This document shows positions 8,876 through 17,767 of a stretch of DNA of 21,800 nucleotides, in pieces. The position numbers and the translations under genes are program-made. Source of the stretch: Fidelibacterota bacterium (GTDB lineage: Bacteria; Marinisomatota; Marinisomatia; Marinisomatales; UBA1611); assembly GCA_002722105.1 (NCBI GenBank), contig PBKF01000005.1, forward strand, positions 38,947 to 60,746, read 5' to 3'. A model generated the notes under the pieces. That model was not told where the DNA came from and did no database searches. It saw nothing but the letters and a program-made list of their open reading frames with translations. Within the stretch, counting starts at the first letter, position 1. Each line of letters starts with the position of its first letter.

Positions 8876-9144
8876 CACGTAATCTCAAAAGATTCAAAGT
8901 TATTTTCACTTGGATACCACTCAATACTTAACTTTTTTACTTCAGCTAAAGGCGAACCATATTGCAGCCAGCCAGTTAATTCTGTTAAACTATCCATATC
9001 TCCTTCAGCAATAATTTCTACTGCGTTGTCAAATAAATTTTTTACCCAGCCAGTAATCCCCAATTCCATTGCCTTATCTTGAGTATATTTACGAAACCCA
9101 ACATTTTGTACTTTTCCAGAAACCATAACATGAATTCTAAACAT
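8875..9144 (-). CDS. acyP: Acylphosphatase
   Basis: Acylphosphatase hydrolyses acyl phosphates such as carbamoyl or 1,3-bisphosphoglycerate. The product has 89 residues, normal for this small ferredoxin-like fold. The signature MVSGKVQNVGFR holds the phosphate-binding loop with catalytic R18, and GWVKNLFDN carries the catalytic Asn (N36). It overlaps the upstream SLOG gene by 8 bases and nadE by one base, so the three are one translational unit. Acylphosphatase is a metabolic clean-up enzyme, and no direct link to NAD synthesis is established. Confidence 0.95.
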   Translation of the reverse strand: MFRIHVMVSGKVQNVGFRKYTQDKAMELGITGWVKNLFDNAVEIIAEGDMDSLTELTGWLQYGSPLAEVKKLSIEWYPSENNFESFEIT

Positions 9145-9598
9145 AAAGTATCTCCTTATTTATTTTAGAAATAACATCAGTAGGTGATTCAGCTATTATC
9201 ACGTTATTAATATCCCAGGTTTTGTAACCAATCACTGGTTTACCAAGTTGCAATCCATACGCAATTTCACTCATTGTTCCGTATTTGCCTGAAATTGCCA
9301 CCGCTACATCACAGTTATAAGCAAGAATAGCATTTCGCGCAATATCAATCCCTGTAGCAATCGGAAAGGTTAAGTAATCATTCCCTTCATCTAATTCTCG
9401 TCCTTTTAGAATTCCAATTACCGTTCCATCCTTTTCTTGAACTCCCTTTGAGATAGCTTCCATCACTCCATCTCCACCACCGCAGAAAACAAGAAAATTT
9501 TCTTCAGCTAATTTTCTCCCGATCTCAAGTGTGTTTATATAAATATCTTTTGAAATTTCGCGACCTCCAAAGACCGAAATTCTTGCCTTAAATCCCAT
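9137..9598 (-). CDS. TIGR00725-type SLOG/LOG-fold nucleotide-binding protein
   Basis: The product is a 153-residue Rossmann-like protein of the lysine-decarboxylase-like/LOG group. The markers are VFGGREI near the start, CGGGDGVMEAISKG at about 39-52, and SGKYGTMSEIAYGL at about 103-116. The last matches the PGGxGTxxE nucleotide loop of the family in altered form. LOG enzymes cleave cytokinin riboside monophosphates, and other SLOG proteins bind nucleotide ligands. This short subgroup has no proven reaction that I know of. The ATG overlaps the asnS stop as TAATG. The context of asnS, acylphosphatase and nadE suggests nucleotide housekeeping, but that is weak inference. Confidence 0.82.
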   Translation of the reverse strand: MGFKARISVFGGREISKDIYINTLEIGRKLAEENFLVFCGGGDGVMEAISKGVQEKDGTVIGILKGRELDEGNDYLTFPIATGIDIARNAILAYNCDVAVAISGKYGTMSEIAYGLQLGKPVIGYKTWDINNVIIAESPTDVISKINKEILYV

Positions 9599-10893
9599 TA
9601 TGGCTCTAACCGTGACATTGTTCTGGGAAAGGGAATAGTTTCACGGATATGTTTTGTACCACAAATCCATGCCACAGTTCGTTCTAAACCAAGTCCAAAA
9701 CCCGAATGAGGAACAGAGCCATATTTACGAAGATCTAAATACCACTTAAATGGCTCCAGGGGTAAATCATGATGTCGAATAGTATTAACCAAAACATCAA
9801 GGTCATCCTCTCTTTGACCACCACCAATAATTTCTCCGTAACCTTCAGGAGCAATCATATCCACTCCTAAAGCTAAATCTTGATTATCTTCATCTCGCTT
9901 CATATAAAAAGCTTTTATTCCTGCAGGCCAACGGTGAATCATAATAGGTTTATCAAACTGTTCCGAAAGTAATGTTTCATCTGGAGCTCCAAAGTCTGAG
10001 CCATACTTGAAATCTCTACCATTTTCTTTCAATAATATTGACGCTTTATCATATGTAATTCTTGGAAAAGGAGGTACAACGGTTTCTAACCTTGCAATAT
10101 CTCTTTCAAACAATTTGAATTCATTTTGACATTGTTCTAAAACTCTAGTAATTATTGCTCCAACAAGATTCTCAGCCCAGGTCATATTTTCATCTAAATC
10201 AACGTATGCCATTTCTGGCTCAACCATCCAAAATTCAGTTAAATGTCTACGAGTTTTTGATTTCTCTGCTCTAAATGTTGGTCCGAAACTATAAGTTTTA
10301 CCAAGAGCGAAAGCACCGGCTTCCTGGTATAGTTGGCCACTTTGAGTAAGATATGCTGATCGCCCAAAATAATCCACTTCAAACAAGTTCGTAGTTCCTT
10401 CAACTGCATTGCCCGTAAAAATCGGTGAGTCAATTAAAGTAAATCCATTATTATCAAAAAAATCACGAATGGCTTTTACCACCTGATGACGAACACGCAT
10501 TATAGCATTTTGACGTTTGGATCGTAGCCATAAATGACGATTAGACATAAGAAAATCTGCGCCATGCTCTTTAGGAGTAATAGGATATTCTTGTGACACA
10601 AAATTAACTACAGAAATCGTTTTTATTGCTAACTCATACCCTCCAATGGATCTTGATTCTTTTCGGACGATTCCTGTTACAATCACGGAATCTTCCTGAT
10701 TTAATAATTGCTCAAGGTCAAATGCTTCATTAGTTGCTTCACCCTTAACAACTACGCCTTGAAGTAGACCTGTACCATCTCGAAAAATTAGAAACCAAAT
10801 TTTACCCACACTTCTCGTATTATAAACCCAACCTTTAAGTTGGACTTCCTGATCTAAATATTTACCAAGCTTATTTATTGTAACTGTTTTCAT
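9598..10893 (-). CDS. asnS: Asparaginyl-tRNA synthetase
   Basis: This class IIb aminoacyl-tRNA synthetase charges tRNA-Asn. The product is 431 residues. An N-terminal OB fold (about 15-100, with GWVYNTRSVG) binds the anticodon. The catalytic core has motif 2 FRAEKSKTRRHLTEF (from 207) and motif 3 GFGLGLERTVAWICG (from 398), ending FPRTMSRLEP. The compact length and the ending favour AsnRS over the longer bacterial AspRS. It starts 3 bases after the lptE-like stop and overlaps the next gene. Its presence suggests direct Asn-tRNA charging, although the gatCAB route could also exist elsewhere. Confidence 0.96.
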   Translation of the reverse strand: MKTVTINKLGKYLDQEVQLKGWVYNTRSVGKIWFLIFRDGTGLLQGVVVKGEATNEAFDLEQLLNQEDSVIVTGIVRKESRSIGGYELAIKTISVVNFVSQEYPITPKEHGADFLMSNRHLWLRSKRQNAIMRVRHQVVKAIRDFFDNNGFTLIDSPIFTGNAVEGTTNLFEVDYFGRSAYLTQSGQLYQEAGAFALGKTYSFGPTFRAEKSKTRRHLTEFWMVEPEMAYVDLDENMTWAENLVGAIITRVLEQCQNEFKLFERDIARLETVVPPFPRITYDKASILLKENGRDFKYGSDFGAPDETLLSEQFDKPIMIHRWPAGIKAFYMKRDEDNQDLALGVDMIAPEGYGEIIGGGQREDDLDVLVNTIRHHDLPLEPFKWYLDLRKYGSVPHSGFGLGLERTVAWICGTKHIRETIPFPRTMSRLEP

Positions 10894-10896
10894 ATA

Positions 10897-11457
10897 TTAC
10901 CATGTTGTCATTATATCATTTAAAATATCTTCCGCAATTTTACGCACAGCAACCTTCGTTGCAAAAGCACGCGGTTCACCAAATTCATCATCATCATCAT
11001 CATCGATTTTACCATCATTATCGTTATCAATCCCATCTGATCCAATATCTCCGCTCAGACCATATGCACCAAATCCTGAATAAGTACCTTCCAATATATT
11101 TTTATCTTGAGAAATATCATACCAAGAAACTTTCACATCAATTTTATAACGGAATTCTGATACAGACTCTTTTTTGCTATATGTGTATGGTCCTTCATTC
11201 ACTTTTTTAATTGTTCCACGTAAAATAGAATTAGCTGACGATTCGTCTGTTACGTTTAATATCCCTGCTTCGTTGAACTGTGCTAAAATACTATCTGTTA
11301 TATTTTCAGCTAATCCAAATTCAGCTGTTTCATTATCCATCAGCGGGACTGCAATAGATTTGATATGGGGAGGAATTGAGCCAGCCATCGAATAAAACCC
11401 GCAGGATGTGTGAAATAAAAATAAAATGCAAAGTAAAATAGTTTTGGTTTTTTTCAT
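10897..11457 (-). CDS. lptE: LptE-like lipoprotein with acidic calcium-binding-like insert
   Basis: The product has 186 residues with a lipoprotein signal ending FHTSCG (lipid-modified C19). LptE plugs the LptD barrel in the outer membrane and helps place lipopolysaccharide on the cell surface. The call rests on the GFYS start, the IPPHIKSIAVPLMDNET stretch, the RYKIDVKVSWYD strand and the position right after a sigma-54 activator, a gene order recalled from Bacteroidetes. The protein is divergent, so the call is moderate. Residues 141-160 form an unusual insert with DNDNDG and six aspartates in a row, like a thrombospondin type 3 calcium loop. It is encoded over a (GAT)n tract. It starts 1 base after the activator stop, with GGAG about 9-12 bases upstream. 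Confidence 0.75.
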   Translation of the reverse strand: MKKTKTILLCILFLFHTSCGFYSMAGSIPPHIKSIAVPLMDNETAEFGLAENITDSILAQFNEAGILNVTDESSANSILRGTIKKVNEGPYTYSKKESVSEFRYKIDVKVSWYDISQDKNILEGTYSGFGAYGLSGDIGSDGIDNDNDGKIDDDDDDEFGEPRAFATKVAVRKIAEDILNDIMTTW

Positions 11458-11458
11458 T

Positions 11459-12676
11459 CTACTTTCTCCGTTTAATTTTTGGTTCTAAACCAAACTCTTC
11501 GATTTTCCTGTATAGTGTCCTCTCGCTCATACCTAATGATCTAGCAGTTTTACGTCGATTGTTATTAAAAAATTGTAATGTTCTTTTTACTGCTTCCTCT
11601 TCCAAATCTTTAATTGCCATATCTCCTATGGCGTCATCCCGAATAAGTTTATGACCATCTTCAGTAATCTCCATGGATTTTTCTGGAATCGGCATTCCGA
11701 GATTAGAGTTATCCATTACATTAAGAGGAGTCCCGCTCTTGGGAACCTGTCCACTAACAAGAAATTTTTGGATCATTTCCGTATCCTGCTTCAGCATAAA
11801 TAATTGTCGGAGAATCAAATCAATTTCTGCTTTATCTGAAGATTGGTTAACTAAAACAGGTAATGCCGGATTATGAACTGTCTTTAATGGTAAAACATCA
11901 ATTAGTTCATTCTGAACCATTTCTACCGTGATTCGTTCACCTTTCTGCATTACGAGGATTTTTTCTACAAAATGCTTCAACTCCCTCACATTACCAGGCC
12001 AATCATATTGTTTTAATACGCGAACTGCCTCTGGCATAAATCCACGGTAAAAAATATCGTTTGACCTAGTAAATTCTAACGCAAATCTCTCTACTAAGGG
12101 GCCAATATCTTCAACACGGTTTCTAAGCGCGGGAACATTTATTGTTACTGTTTTTAATCGATAATAAAGATCTTGCCTAAAATCACTCCTTATTACTAAT
12201 TCACTCAAATCTTTATTTGTAGCAGCAATTACACGGACATCTGTATATCGTGTTTTTGCTTCTCCCACCCGCATAAATTCGCCGCTTTCTAAAACACGAA
12301 GTAATTTTACCTGAGTTTCTAAAGGGGCCTCACCAATTTCATCTAAGAAAATTGTGCCTTTATTTGCTTCTTCAAAATATCCTTTTCTATCTTGCCCGGC
12401 ACCAGTAAAAGATCCCTTCTTATGCCCAAATAATTCTGATTCTATAATACCTTCCGGTATGGCACCGCAATTCACAACAACTAATGGATTGTTTGATCGA
12501 TTACTTGCTTGATGAAGTGCTTTGGTAACTACTTCTTTCCCCACACCTGACTCACCTGTGATAAGCACTGAAATATCAACTGGTGCTACTTGTGTAATCA
12601 TTTCTAGAACTTGCCGTATACCATCAGAAGTTCCAATAATTCCAGATTTTTTTTGTAATCGATCGATGTCAATCAT
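11459..12676 (-). CDS. Sigma-54-dependent transcriptional activator (AAA+ / Fis)
   Basis: The 405-residue product has the enhancer-binding protein core without a receiver or other sensor domain. Walker A is GESGVGKE (41-48), the sigma-54 contact loop is GSFTGA (88-93, instead of GAFTGA), and Walker B is FLDEIGE (110-116). A linker of about 110 residues, partly low-complexity, follows. The C-terminus has a Fis-type helix-turn-helix (about 370-400, RKTARSLGMSERTLYRKI). Such proteins remodel RNA polymerase at -24/-12 promoters. Without an N-terminal domain it is probably controlled by level or by a partner. AAGGA lies just upstream of the ATG. It sits between galE and lptE in an envelope-related order; its targets are unknown. 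Confidence 0.95.
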   Translation of the reverse strand: MIDIDRLQKKSGIIGTSDGIRQVLEMITQVAPVDISVLITGESGVGKEVVTKALHQASNRSNNPLVVVNCGAIPEGIIESELFGHKKGSFTGAGQDRKGYFEEANKGTIFLDEIGEAPLETQVKLLRVLESGEFMRVGEAKTRYTDVRVIAATNKDLSELVIRSDFRQDLYYRLKTVTINVPALRNRVEDIGPLVERFALEFTRSNDIFYRGFMPEAVRVLKQYDWPGNVRELKHFVEKILVMQKGERITVEMVQNELIDVLPLKTVHNPALPVLVNQSSDKAEIDLILRQLFMLKQDTEMIQKFLVSGQVPKSGTPLNVMDNSNLGMPIPEKSMEITEDGHKLIRDDAIGDMAIKDLEEEAVKRTLQFFNNNRRKTARSLGMSERTLYRKIEEFGLEPKIKRRK

Positions 12677-12703
12677 TACATATCCTTTTATATAAATTAT
12701 TTT

Positions 12704-13666
12704 TTATTGATAAACTTTCCAAGCGGAGTGAATTAAAGTATCCAGTTCTGAATATTCTGCTCTCCAATCTAAGATTTCTTCTGCATTTTTTGAAATAGCG
12801 ACTACTTTAGCTGGGTCTCCATCTCTCCGCCCAACAATTTCATAAGAAATATTTCTTCCCGTTATTTCAATGGCTTTTTGTATAATCTCTAAAACGGAAT
12901 ACCCATTACCAGTAGCAAGATTCAGAGTTAAATCTTTATTTTGTTCATAAATGTAATTAATGGCTTTTACATGTGCAGTTGCTAAATCATTAACATGAAT
13001 ATAATCTCTAACACCGGTTCCGTCATCTGTATCGTAATCATTTCCAAATACTTCTATTTTATCACGGATTCCTGCTGCAACTTCCATTGTAATTGGAATC
13101 AAATTTAATGAATCCCTCTCCTGCCCCTTAATTCTACCCTTAATATCATACCCTGCTGCATTGAAATATCGCAAAGATGCATACCTGATTCCTTTCAATT
13201 TACTATACCACTTTAAATTACGCTCTACTAGATATTTTGATTCTCCGTAATAACTGACAGGATTTACAGGATGATCTTCATCAATAGGAATGTAGATAGG
13301 GTTCCCATATACAGAAGATGATGATGAAAAGACAAAATATTTTATCTCGTGACGTACACAAGCATTCAATAAATTCAAAGAACCAGAAACATTATTTTTT
13401 GCATATTTCTCTGGATGTGTCATAGACTCCCCCGCTGCTTTCCATGCAGCTAAATGTATAACACCGTCAAAACCATCAGCCATTACATTATTTAGATCGT
13501 AATCAGAATGAGTGCTGCCCTTGACAAATTTTGCTCTTGAGTCAATGTTCTCTTCTAACCCATGTGACATATCATCAAAGATGATGATTTCATGTCCTTG
13601 GTCAATACATTCATAAACAATATGAGAGCCAATATAACCAGCGCCACCGGTTACTAAATATTTCAT
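12704..13666 (-). CDS. galE: UDP-glucose 4-epimerase
   Basis: GalE interconverts UDP-glucose and UDP-galactose through an NAD-bound 4-keto intermediate, supplying sugars for cell-surface polysaccharide. The product is 320 residues, a full-length extended SDR. It has GGAGYIGSH (7-15) for NAD, the catalytic serine run SSSSSVYG (near 114-121) and the YxxxK motif YGESK (Y140, K144). LRYFNAAGYD and RDYIHVNDLA are also present. Related UDP-GlcNAc epimerases cannot be ruled out from sequence alone. The start overlaps the uvrB stop by 4 bases, so the two are coupled. A 27-base gap separates it from the sigma-54 activator. Confidence 0.93.
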   Translation of the reverse strand: MKYLVTGGAGYIGSHIVYECIDQGHEIIIFDDMSHGLEENIDSRAKFVKGSTHSDYDLNNVMADGFDGVIHLAAWKAAGESMTHPEKYAKNNVSGSLNLLNACVRHEIKYFVFSSSSSVYGNPIYIPIDEDHPVNPVSYYGESKYLVERNLKWYSKLKGIRYASLRYFNAAGYDIKGRIKGQERDSLNLIPITMEVAAGIRDKIEVFGNDYDTDDGTGVRDYIHVNDLATAHVKAINYIYEQNKDLTLNLATGNGYSVLEIIQKAIEITGRNISYEIVGRRDGDPAKVVAISKNAEEILDWRAEYSELDTLIHSAWKVYQ

Positions 13667-15666
13667 TCTACAGTCACTCCTAATTCTTTTTCAAATTTTT
13701 TAATTTCATCCCTAATCTTTGCTGCTTTCTCAAATTCTAATTTTTCGGCCGTTTCTAACATGGCTTTTCTTAATTCTACCAGTATCATTTGCTTTTCAGT
13801 CTCAGGCAAATGATCTGTGTCATATCCTGGAATGTAAGCATCATCTTCTTCAGTCATTGAGTCTGCAACAACTGTTGATGTTATTATCTCATCAACAGAC
13901 TTATGAATGGTTTTTGGTTTGATACCATACTTTTTATTGAATTTAGATTGTATTTTCCTTCTTTTATCAGTGGTATCGACTAGATTTTTCATCGCATCAG
14001 TCAATTTATCTCCATACAAAATTACAAGGCCTTGTTCATTCCTAGCAGCACGGCCTGCCACCTGAAGTAAAGAACTTTTTGATCTCAAAAATCCTTCTTT
14101 GTCCGCATCTAAAACAGCTACCAAACTTACTTCCGGTAAATCCAGACCTTCCCTGAGTAAATTGATGCCAACCAAAACATCAAATTCTCCTATTCGAAGT
14201 TCTCGCAAAATCTGTACTCTCTCTAAAGTATCAATATCTGAGTGGAGATATCGAACCTGAATATTTAATCCGGTTAAATATTCAGTCAAATCTTCTGCCA
14301 TTCGTTTTGTTAGAGTTGTAACCAAGGTTCGCTCTTTCCTTTTTACCCTTAATCTAATTTCACCGATTAAGTCATCAATTTGACCTCTGGTTTCACGTAT
14401 ATCTACATCCGGGTCTAGTAGTCCAGTTGGACGGATAATCTGTTCAATAATAATGCCTTTACATAGCTTCAATTCACGTTCCGAAGGAGTGGCAGATGTA
14501 AAAATAATTTGTTTCTGTGCTTTGAAAAATTCATTATAGGTTAAAGGCCGATTATCTAAGGCGCTAGGCAAACGAAACCCATGTTCAACTAAGGTTTCTT
14601 TTCTTGCCCGATCGCCATTGTACATGCCTTGGATTTGGGGTAAGGTCACATGAGATTCATCTAAAATCGTAAGAGAATTTTCCGGAAAAAAATCCTGTAA
14701 AGTATATGGTGTTTCACCAGGTTTTCTATTGGCAAAAATTCTTGAATAATTTTCGATGCCTGAACAATAACCTAATTCAATCATCATTTCAATATCAAAA
14801 TTAGTCCTTTGTTCTAAACGCTGTGCTTCTAATAGCTTATTATTGGATCTAAGGAAATCCAATCGGTGAGTCAATTCGTTTCGAATTTCGCCAATGACGC
14901 GAAGGATTGTTTCTTTGTCTGTTACAAAATGTTTAGCCGGGAAAATCACTGCTGTATGTAGAGTCTCCTTTATTTCACCAGTTATCGGATCAAATTTTGT
15001 AATAGAATCAACATCATTTCCAAATAATTCAATACGAATACATTTATCCTCATATGCAGGAAATATTTCTAATACGTCCCCGCGAACACGGATGTTTCCT
15101 CGTTCTAAAACTTTATCATTACGTGAATAATGAATATTAATTAAACCGGATAAAAAGGAACGGCGGTCTAATAAATCTCCAACTGATATCGTAACAGAAC
15201 CTTTGTTATAGTCTTCAGGCGAACCAATGCCGTATATGCAGGATACAGAACTAACCACAATAACATCTTCTCTTGCCATGAGAGAACTGGTGGCTTTCAA
15301 TCGAAGTTTATCAATTTCTTCATTAACTGACATATCTTTTTCAATAAAAGTATCAGTGACAGGCAGGTAAGCTTCAGGCTGATAATAATCATAGTATGAA
15401 ATAAAATATTCTACTGCATTATCAGGAAATAATTGTTTGAATTCTCCATAAAGCTGTGCTGCTAATGTTTTATTATGACTCATAATTAATGTTGGTTTTT
15501 GAACCGCTTGAATCACATTAGCCATAGTGAATGTTTTTCCTGATCCTGTAACACCCAACAAAGTTTGATACAAATCACCACGGTTGACACCCTTAACTAA
15601 TTCTTCAATTGCTTGAGGCTGATCTCCCTGTGGATTGAATTCGGATGAGATTTTAAACTCTGCCAT
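13663..15666 (-). CDS. uvrB: Excinuclease ABC subunit B
   Basis: UvrB is the DNA-damage-verifying helicase-like subunit of nucleotide excision repair. The 667-residue length is normal. Walker A is GVTGSGKT (38-45), and the beta-hairpin region YYDYYQPEAYLP (91-102) wedges between DNA strands. DESH, TSATPSERE and the helicase motif GRAARN follow in order. The C-terminal UVR domain (about 632-660, EKLEFEKAAKIRDEI) contacts UvrC. It is read in the same direction as uvrC but separated by a 271-base gap, so it probably has its own promoter. It heads the dense run of genes down to nadE. Confidence 0.98.
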   Translation of the reverse strand: MAEFKISSEFNPQGDQPQAIEELVKGVNRGDLYQTLLGVTGSGKTFTMANVIQAVQKPTLIMSHNKTLAAQLYGEFKQLFPDNAVEYFISYYDYYQPEAYLPVTDTFIEKDMSVNEEIDKLRLKATSSLMAREDVIVVSSVSCIYGIGSPEDYNKGSVTISVGDLLDRRSFLSGLINIHYSRNDKVLERGNIRVRGDVLEIFPAYEDKCIRIELFGNDVDSITKFDPITGEIKETLHTAVIFPAKHFVTDKETILRVIGEIRNELTHRLDFLRSNNKLLEAQRLEQRTNFDIEMMIELGYCSGIENYSRIFANRKPGETPYTLQDFFPENSLTILDESHVTLPQIQGMYNGDRARKETLVEHGFRLPSALDNRPLTYNEFFKAQKQIIFTSATPSERELKLCKGIIIEQIIRPTGLLDPDVDIRETRGQIDDLIGEIRLRVKRKERTLVTTLTKRMAEDLTEYLTGLNIQVRYLHSDIDTLERVQILRELRIGEFDVLVGINLLREGLDLPEVSLVAVLDADKEGFLRSKSSLLQVAGRAARNEQGLVILYGDKLTDAMKNLVDTTDKRRKIQSKFNKKYGIKPKTIHKSVDEIITSTVVADSMTEEDDAYIPGYDTDHLPETEKQMILVELRKAMLETAEKLEFEKAAKIRDEIKKFEKELGVTVE

Positions 15667-15937
15667 AATGTCTAAATTACGGACTTTTATTAAGGATGGT
15701 CAATGTCAGACTCTTACGGTTATAAAATATTAACTATTATTAGTCTCTTGAAAGAAAATTAAGCCATTTTTGATTTCTTTAGACTGTAATAGGGCAACTA
15801 AAACTTCAATCCATTAATTGAAGCCTTTTAGTCAGACTTATTTTTATCCTAAAGAAAGCTATTCACCCAATGCTAATGTTTTGCTGTGAAGGATTTTTCA
15901 CTTTACAATGAATCAAAAATGGAAAAAGGAGTTAAAA
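15667..15937. other. Intergenic region between uvrC and uvrB
   Basis: This 271-base AT-rich gap has no convincing open frame on either strand. It holds a strong hairpin at 15797-15832. On the minus strand just before uvrB there is a loose promoter-like pair (TTGACC, then TAATTT 18 bases later), but it leaves almost no leader, so I do not call it. The region probably contains the end of the uvrC transcript and the uvrB promoter. Confidence 0.5.
15797..15832 (-). terminator. Hairpin after uvrC, possible terminator
   Basis: The left arm is 15797-15810 and the right arm 15817-15832, around a 6-base loop. All 14 bases of the left arm pair, with only a 2-base CC bulge in the right arm (15824-15825). 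It lies about 105 bases past the uvrC stop on the minus strand. No U run follows on the minus strand. On the plus strand there is a T5 run about 10 bases later. It is therefore a weak fit to a classical intrinsic terminator and could be a structured RNA element or protein site. Confidence 0.35.
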
Positions 15938-17767
15938 TTACTTCTTTAACATTTTGGCAACTTTTACAACTTCTTGTCCAATCTTAATTGGAATTCCGGT
16001 TTTGCGATTAATAACCTTGGGAGTAAGTTTTGCAATAGCCCTTGCCCCATCAAATTGTTGTAGAAGTTTGCTTAGTCGTTTTTTACCCATACCTGGAATA
16101 TCAGCAAAAATAGACATCACCAAATCTCTATTTCTTTTGTTTCTATGAAAAGTAATGGCAAACCGATGAGCTTCATCCCGAATTCTTTGCAATAATATGA
16201 GACCTGGACTTTGCTTATGAATGGATTGAGCTTCTGGGTTACCTGGAACGAATACTTCTTCTAATTTTTTCGCCAATCCTATTACTGGTATGTAATCTAA
16301 TCCTAATTCTCTCAAAGCTGATAGGGCCATGCTTACCTGCCCTTTTCCACCATCAATTAGGATCAAATCTGGAAATTGCTTCTCCTCTTCTTTTAGGCGT
16401 TTATAGCGACGAAATACAACTTCTCTCATAGCTGTGTAATCATCAATACCTGAAACATTTTTTATATTGTATTTCCTATATTCTGTTTTCCTTGATTTTG
16501 CATCAATAAAACATACCATAGATGCAACGGTATTAGTTCCACCTAAATGGGAAATATCAAAAGCTTCTATCCGTTTTGGTGGTACATCCAAAAGTAAGTC
16601 TCGCTGTAGTTGTCCCAGAATTTTTGGGATTTGTTCTTTTCGTTTCTGTCTATTAATGATCCATTCACCCAATAGCAATTTTGCATTTTGCATTGTGATC
16701 CTCAATTCTTTTGCTTTTTCTCCCTTTTGTGGGTAGAGAAAATAGACCACTCCATTACGTTTCTCTTTTAACCAGGATTTTAGTTCGGATGTATTATCGG
16801 GTTTTGTTTGTAAAGAAATTTCCTTGGGAATAAAATCACTATCTAAATAAAACCGAGTAATAACAGTCTGAATTGTTTTCCCGTCCTTGTCGCTAAGTCC
16901 TTGCAGAGATAATTTTTCTCGACTGAAAATTCGTCCATTACGGATTCGAATTATTACAGCAACACCTATATTATCTTCCCGTGCCAATGCAATGACATCA
17001 CGTTCTTCAAAATCAGTAGCTACCTGACTTTGTTTTTCTCGAAATGAACGAATTGCATCTAATTGATCTCTATAAATAGCTGCTTCTTCATATTGCTGTT
17101 TACTTGAAGCATCTTTCATTAGCTGAGTAATATATAATTCAGTTTCTTTTGTTTTCCCTCTCATAAAAGATTCGATTCGATCTACCATATTATTATAATG
17201 GTCAAGGGAAACTAATCCTTCACAAGGACCTTCACATTTTTTTATGTGATAGTCCAAACATAACTTAACTCGCTTTTCATTCACAACCTTATCATCTAAA
17301 TAAAAACTACAACTTCGGATTGGAAAAACCTTATATAATGCTTTGAGAGTTATTCTTAATCTTGTAACATCGGTAAAGGGTCCATAATATTTTGAACCAT
17401 CTCTAATAATTTTTCTCGTAATTAAAACTTGTGGATAAGGTTCTTTTGTAATCCTAATAAATGGATAGGTTTTATCATCTTTTAAATCAATATTATACCT
17501 TGGACGATGAGTTTTTATCATGTTCGCTTCTGTCATGAGTGCTTCTACTTCATTTCGAACGACAATCCATTGAATATCATTTATGTTTCTAACCAATGAT
17601 ATTGTTTTCGCACGTTGATGTTTTTTACTATGAAAATAAGACCGAATTCGATTTCGTAGATTTTTTGCTTTGCCAATATAAATGATTTTTTGATCTTTAT
17701 TATAGAATTCATAAACACCAGGATCCTTAGGAAGGTGTTTAAGTTTTCCCCGGATAACTTCATTCAT
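15938..17767 (-). CDS. uvrC: Excinuclease ABC subunit C
   Basis: UvrC makes both incisions around a lesion in nucleotide excision repair. The 609-residue product has the N-terminal GIY-YIG nuclease (PGVYEF...IIYIGKAKNLRNRIRSYF). A UVR domain (QQYEEAAIYRDQLDAI) binds UvrB. The RNase H-like nuclease has EAFDISHLGG, LILIDGGKGQ and RDEAHRFAI, and a helix-hairpin-helix (DIPGMGKKRLSKLL) ends the protein. I chose the ATG at 17767 (MNEVIRGKLKHLPKD), which matches the family start and usual length. In-frame ATGs at 17785 and 17842 would add residues of no family character. A weak GAAG lies 6 bases upstream of 17767. It is divergent from the gene at 18022. Confidence 0.97.
   Translation of the reverse strand: MNEVIRGKLKHLPKDPGVYEFYNKDQKIIYIGKAKNLRNRIRSYFHSKKHQRAKTISLVRNINDIQWIVVRNEVEALMTEANMIKTHRPRYNIDLKDDKTYPFIRITKEPYPQVLITRKIIRDGSKYYGPFTDVTRLRITLKALYKVFPIRSCSFYLDDKVVNEKRVKLCLDYHIKKCEGPCEGLVSLDHYNNMVDRIESFMRGKTKETELYITQLMKDASSKQQYEEAAIYRDQLDAIRSFREKQSQVATDFEERDVIALAREDNIGVAVIIRIRNGRIFSREKLSLQGLSDKDGKTIQTVITRFYLDSDFIPKEISLQTKPDNTSELKSWLKEKRNGVVYFLYPQKGEKAKELRITMQNAKLLLGEWIINRQKRKEQIPKILGQLQRDLLLDVPPKRIEAFDISHLGGTNTVASMVCFIDAKSRKTEYRKYNIKNVSGIDDYTAMREVVFRRYKRLKEEEKQFPDLILIDGGKGQVSMALSALRELGLDYIPVIGLAKKLEEVFVPGNPEAQSIHKQSPGLILLQRIRDEAHRFAITFHRNKRNRDLVMSIFADIPGMGKKRLSKLLQQFDGARAIAKLTPKVINRKTGIPIKIGQEVVKVAKMLKK

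Noticed and set aside
10902..11210. Plus-strand histidine-rich open frame
   Set aside because: It is the antisense shadow of the GAT repeat and surrounding lptE-like gene; the histidine run comes from the ATC tract.
15680..15720. Promoter-like TTGACC/TAATTT pair before uvrB
   Set aside because: It lies too close to the start codon and the -10 box is weak, so it was not listed as a promoter.
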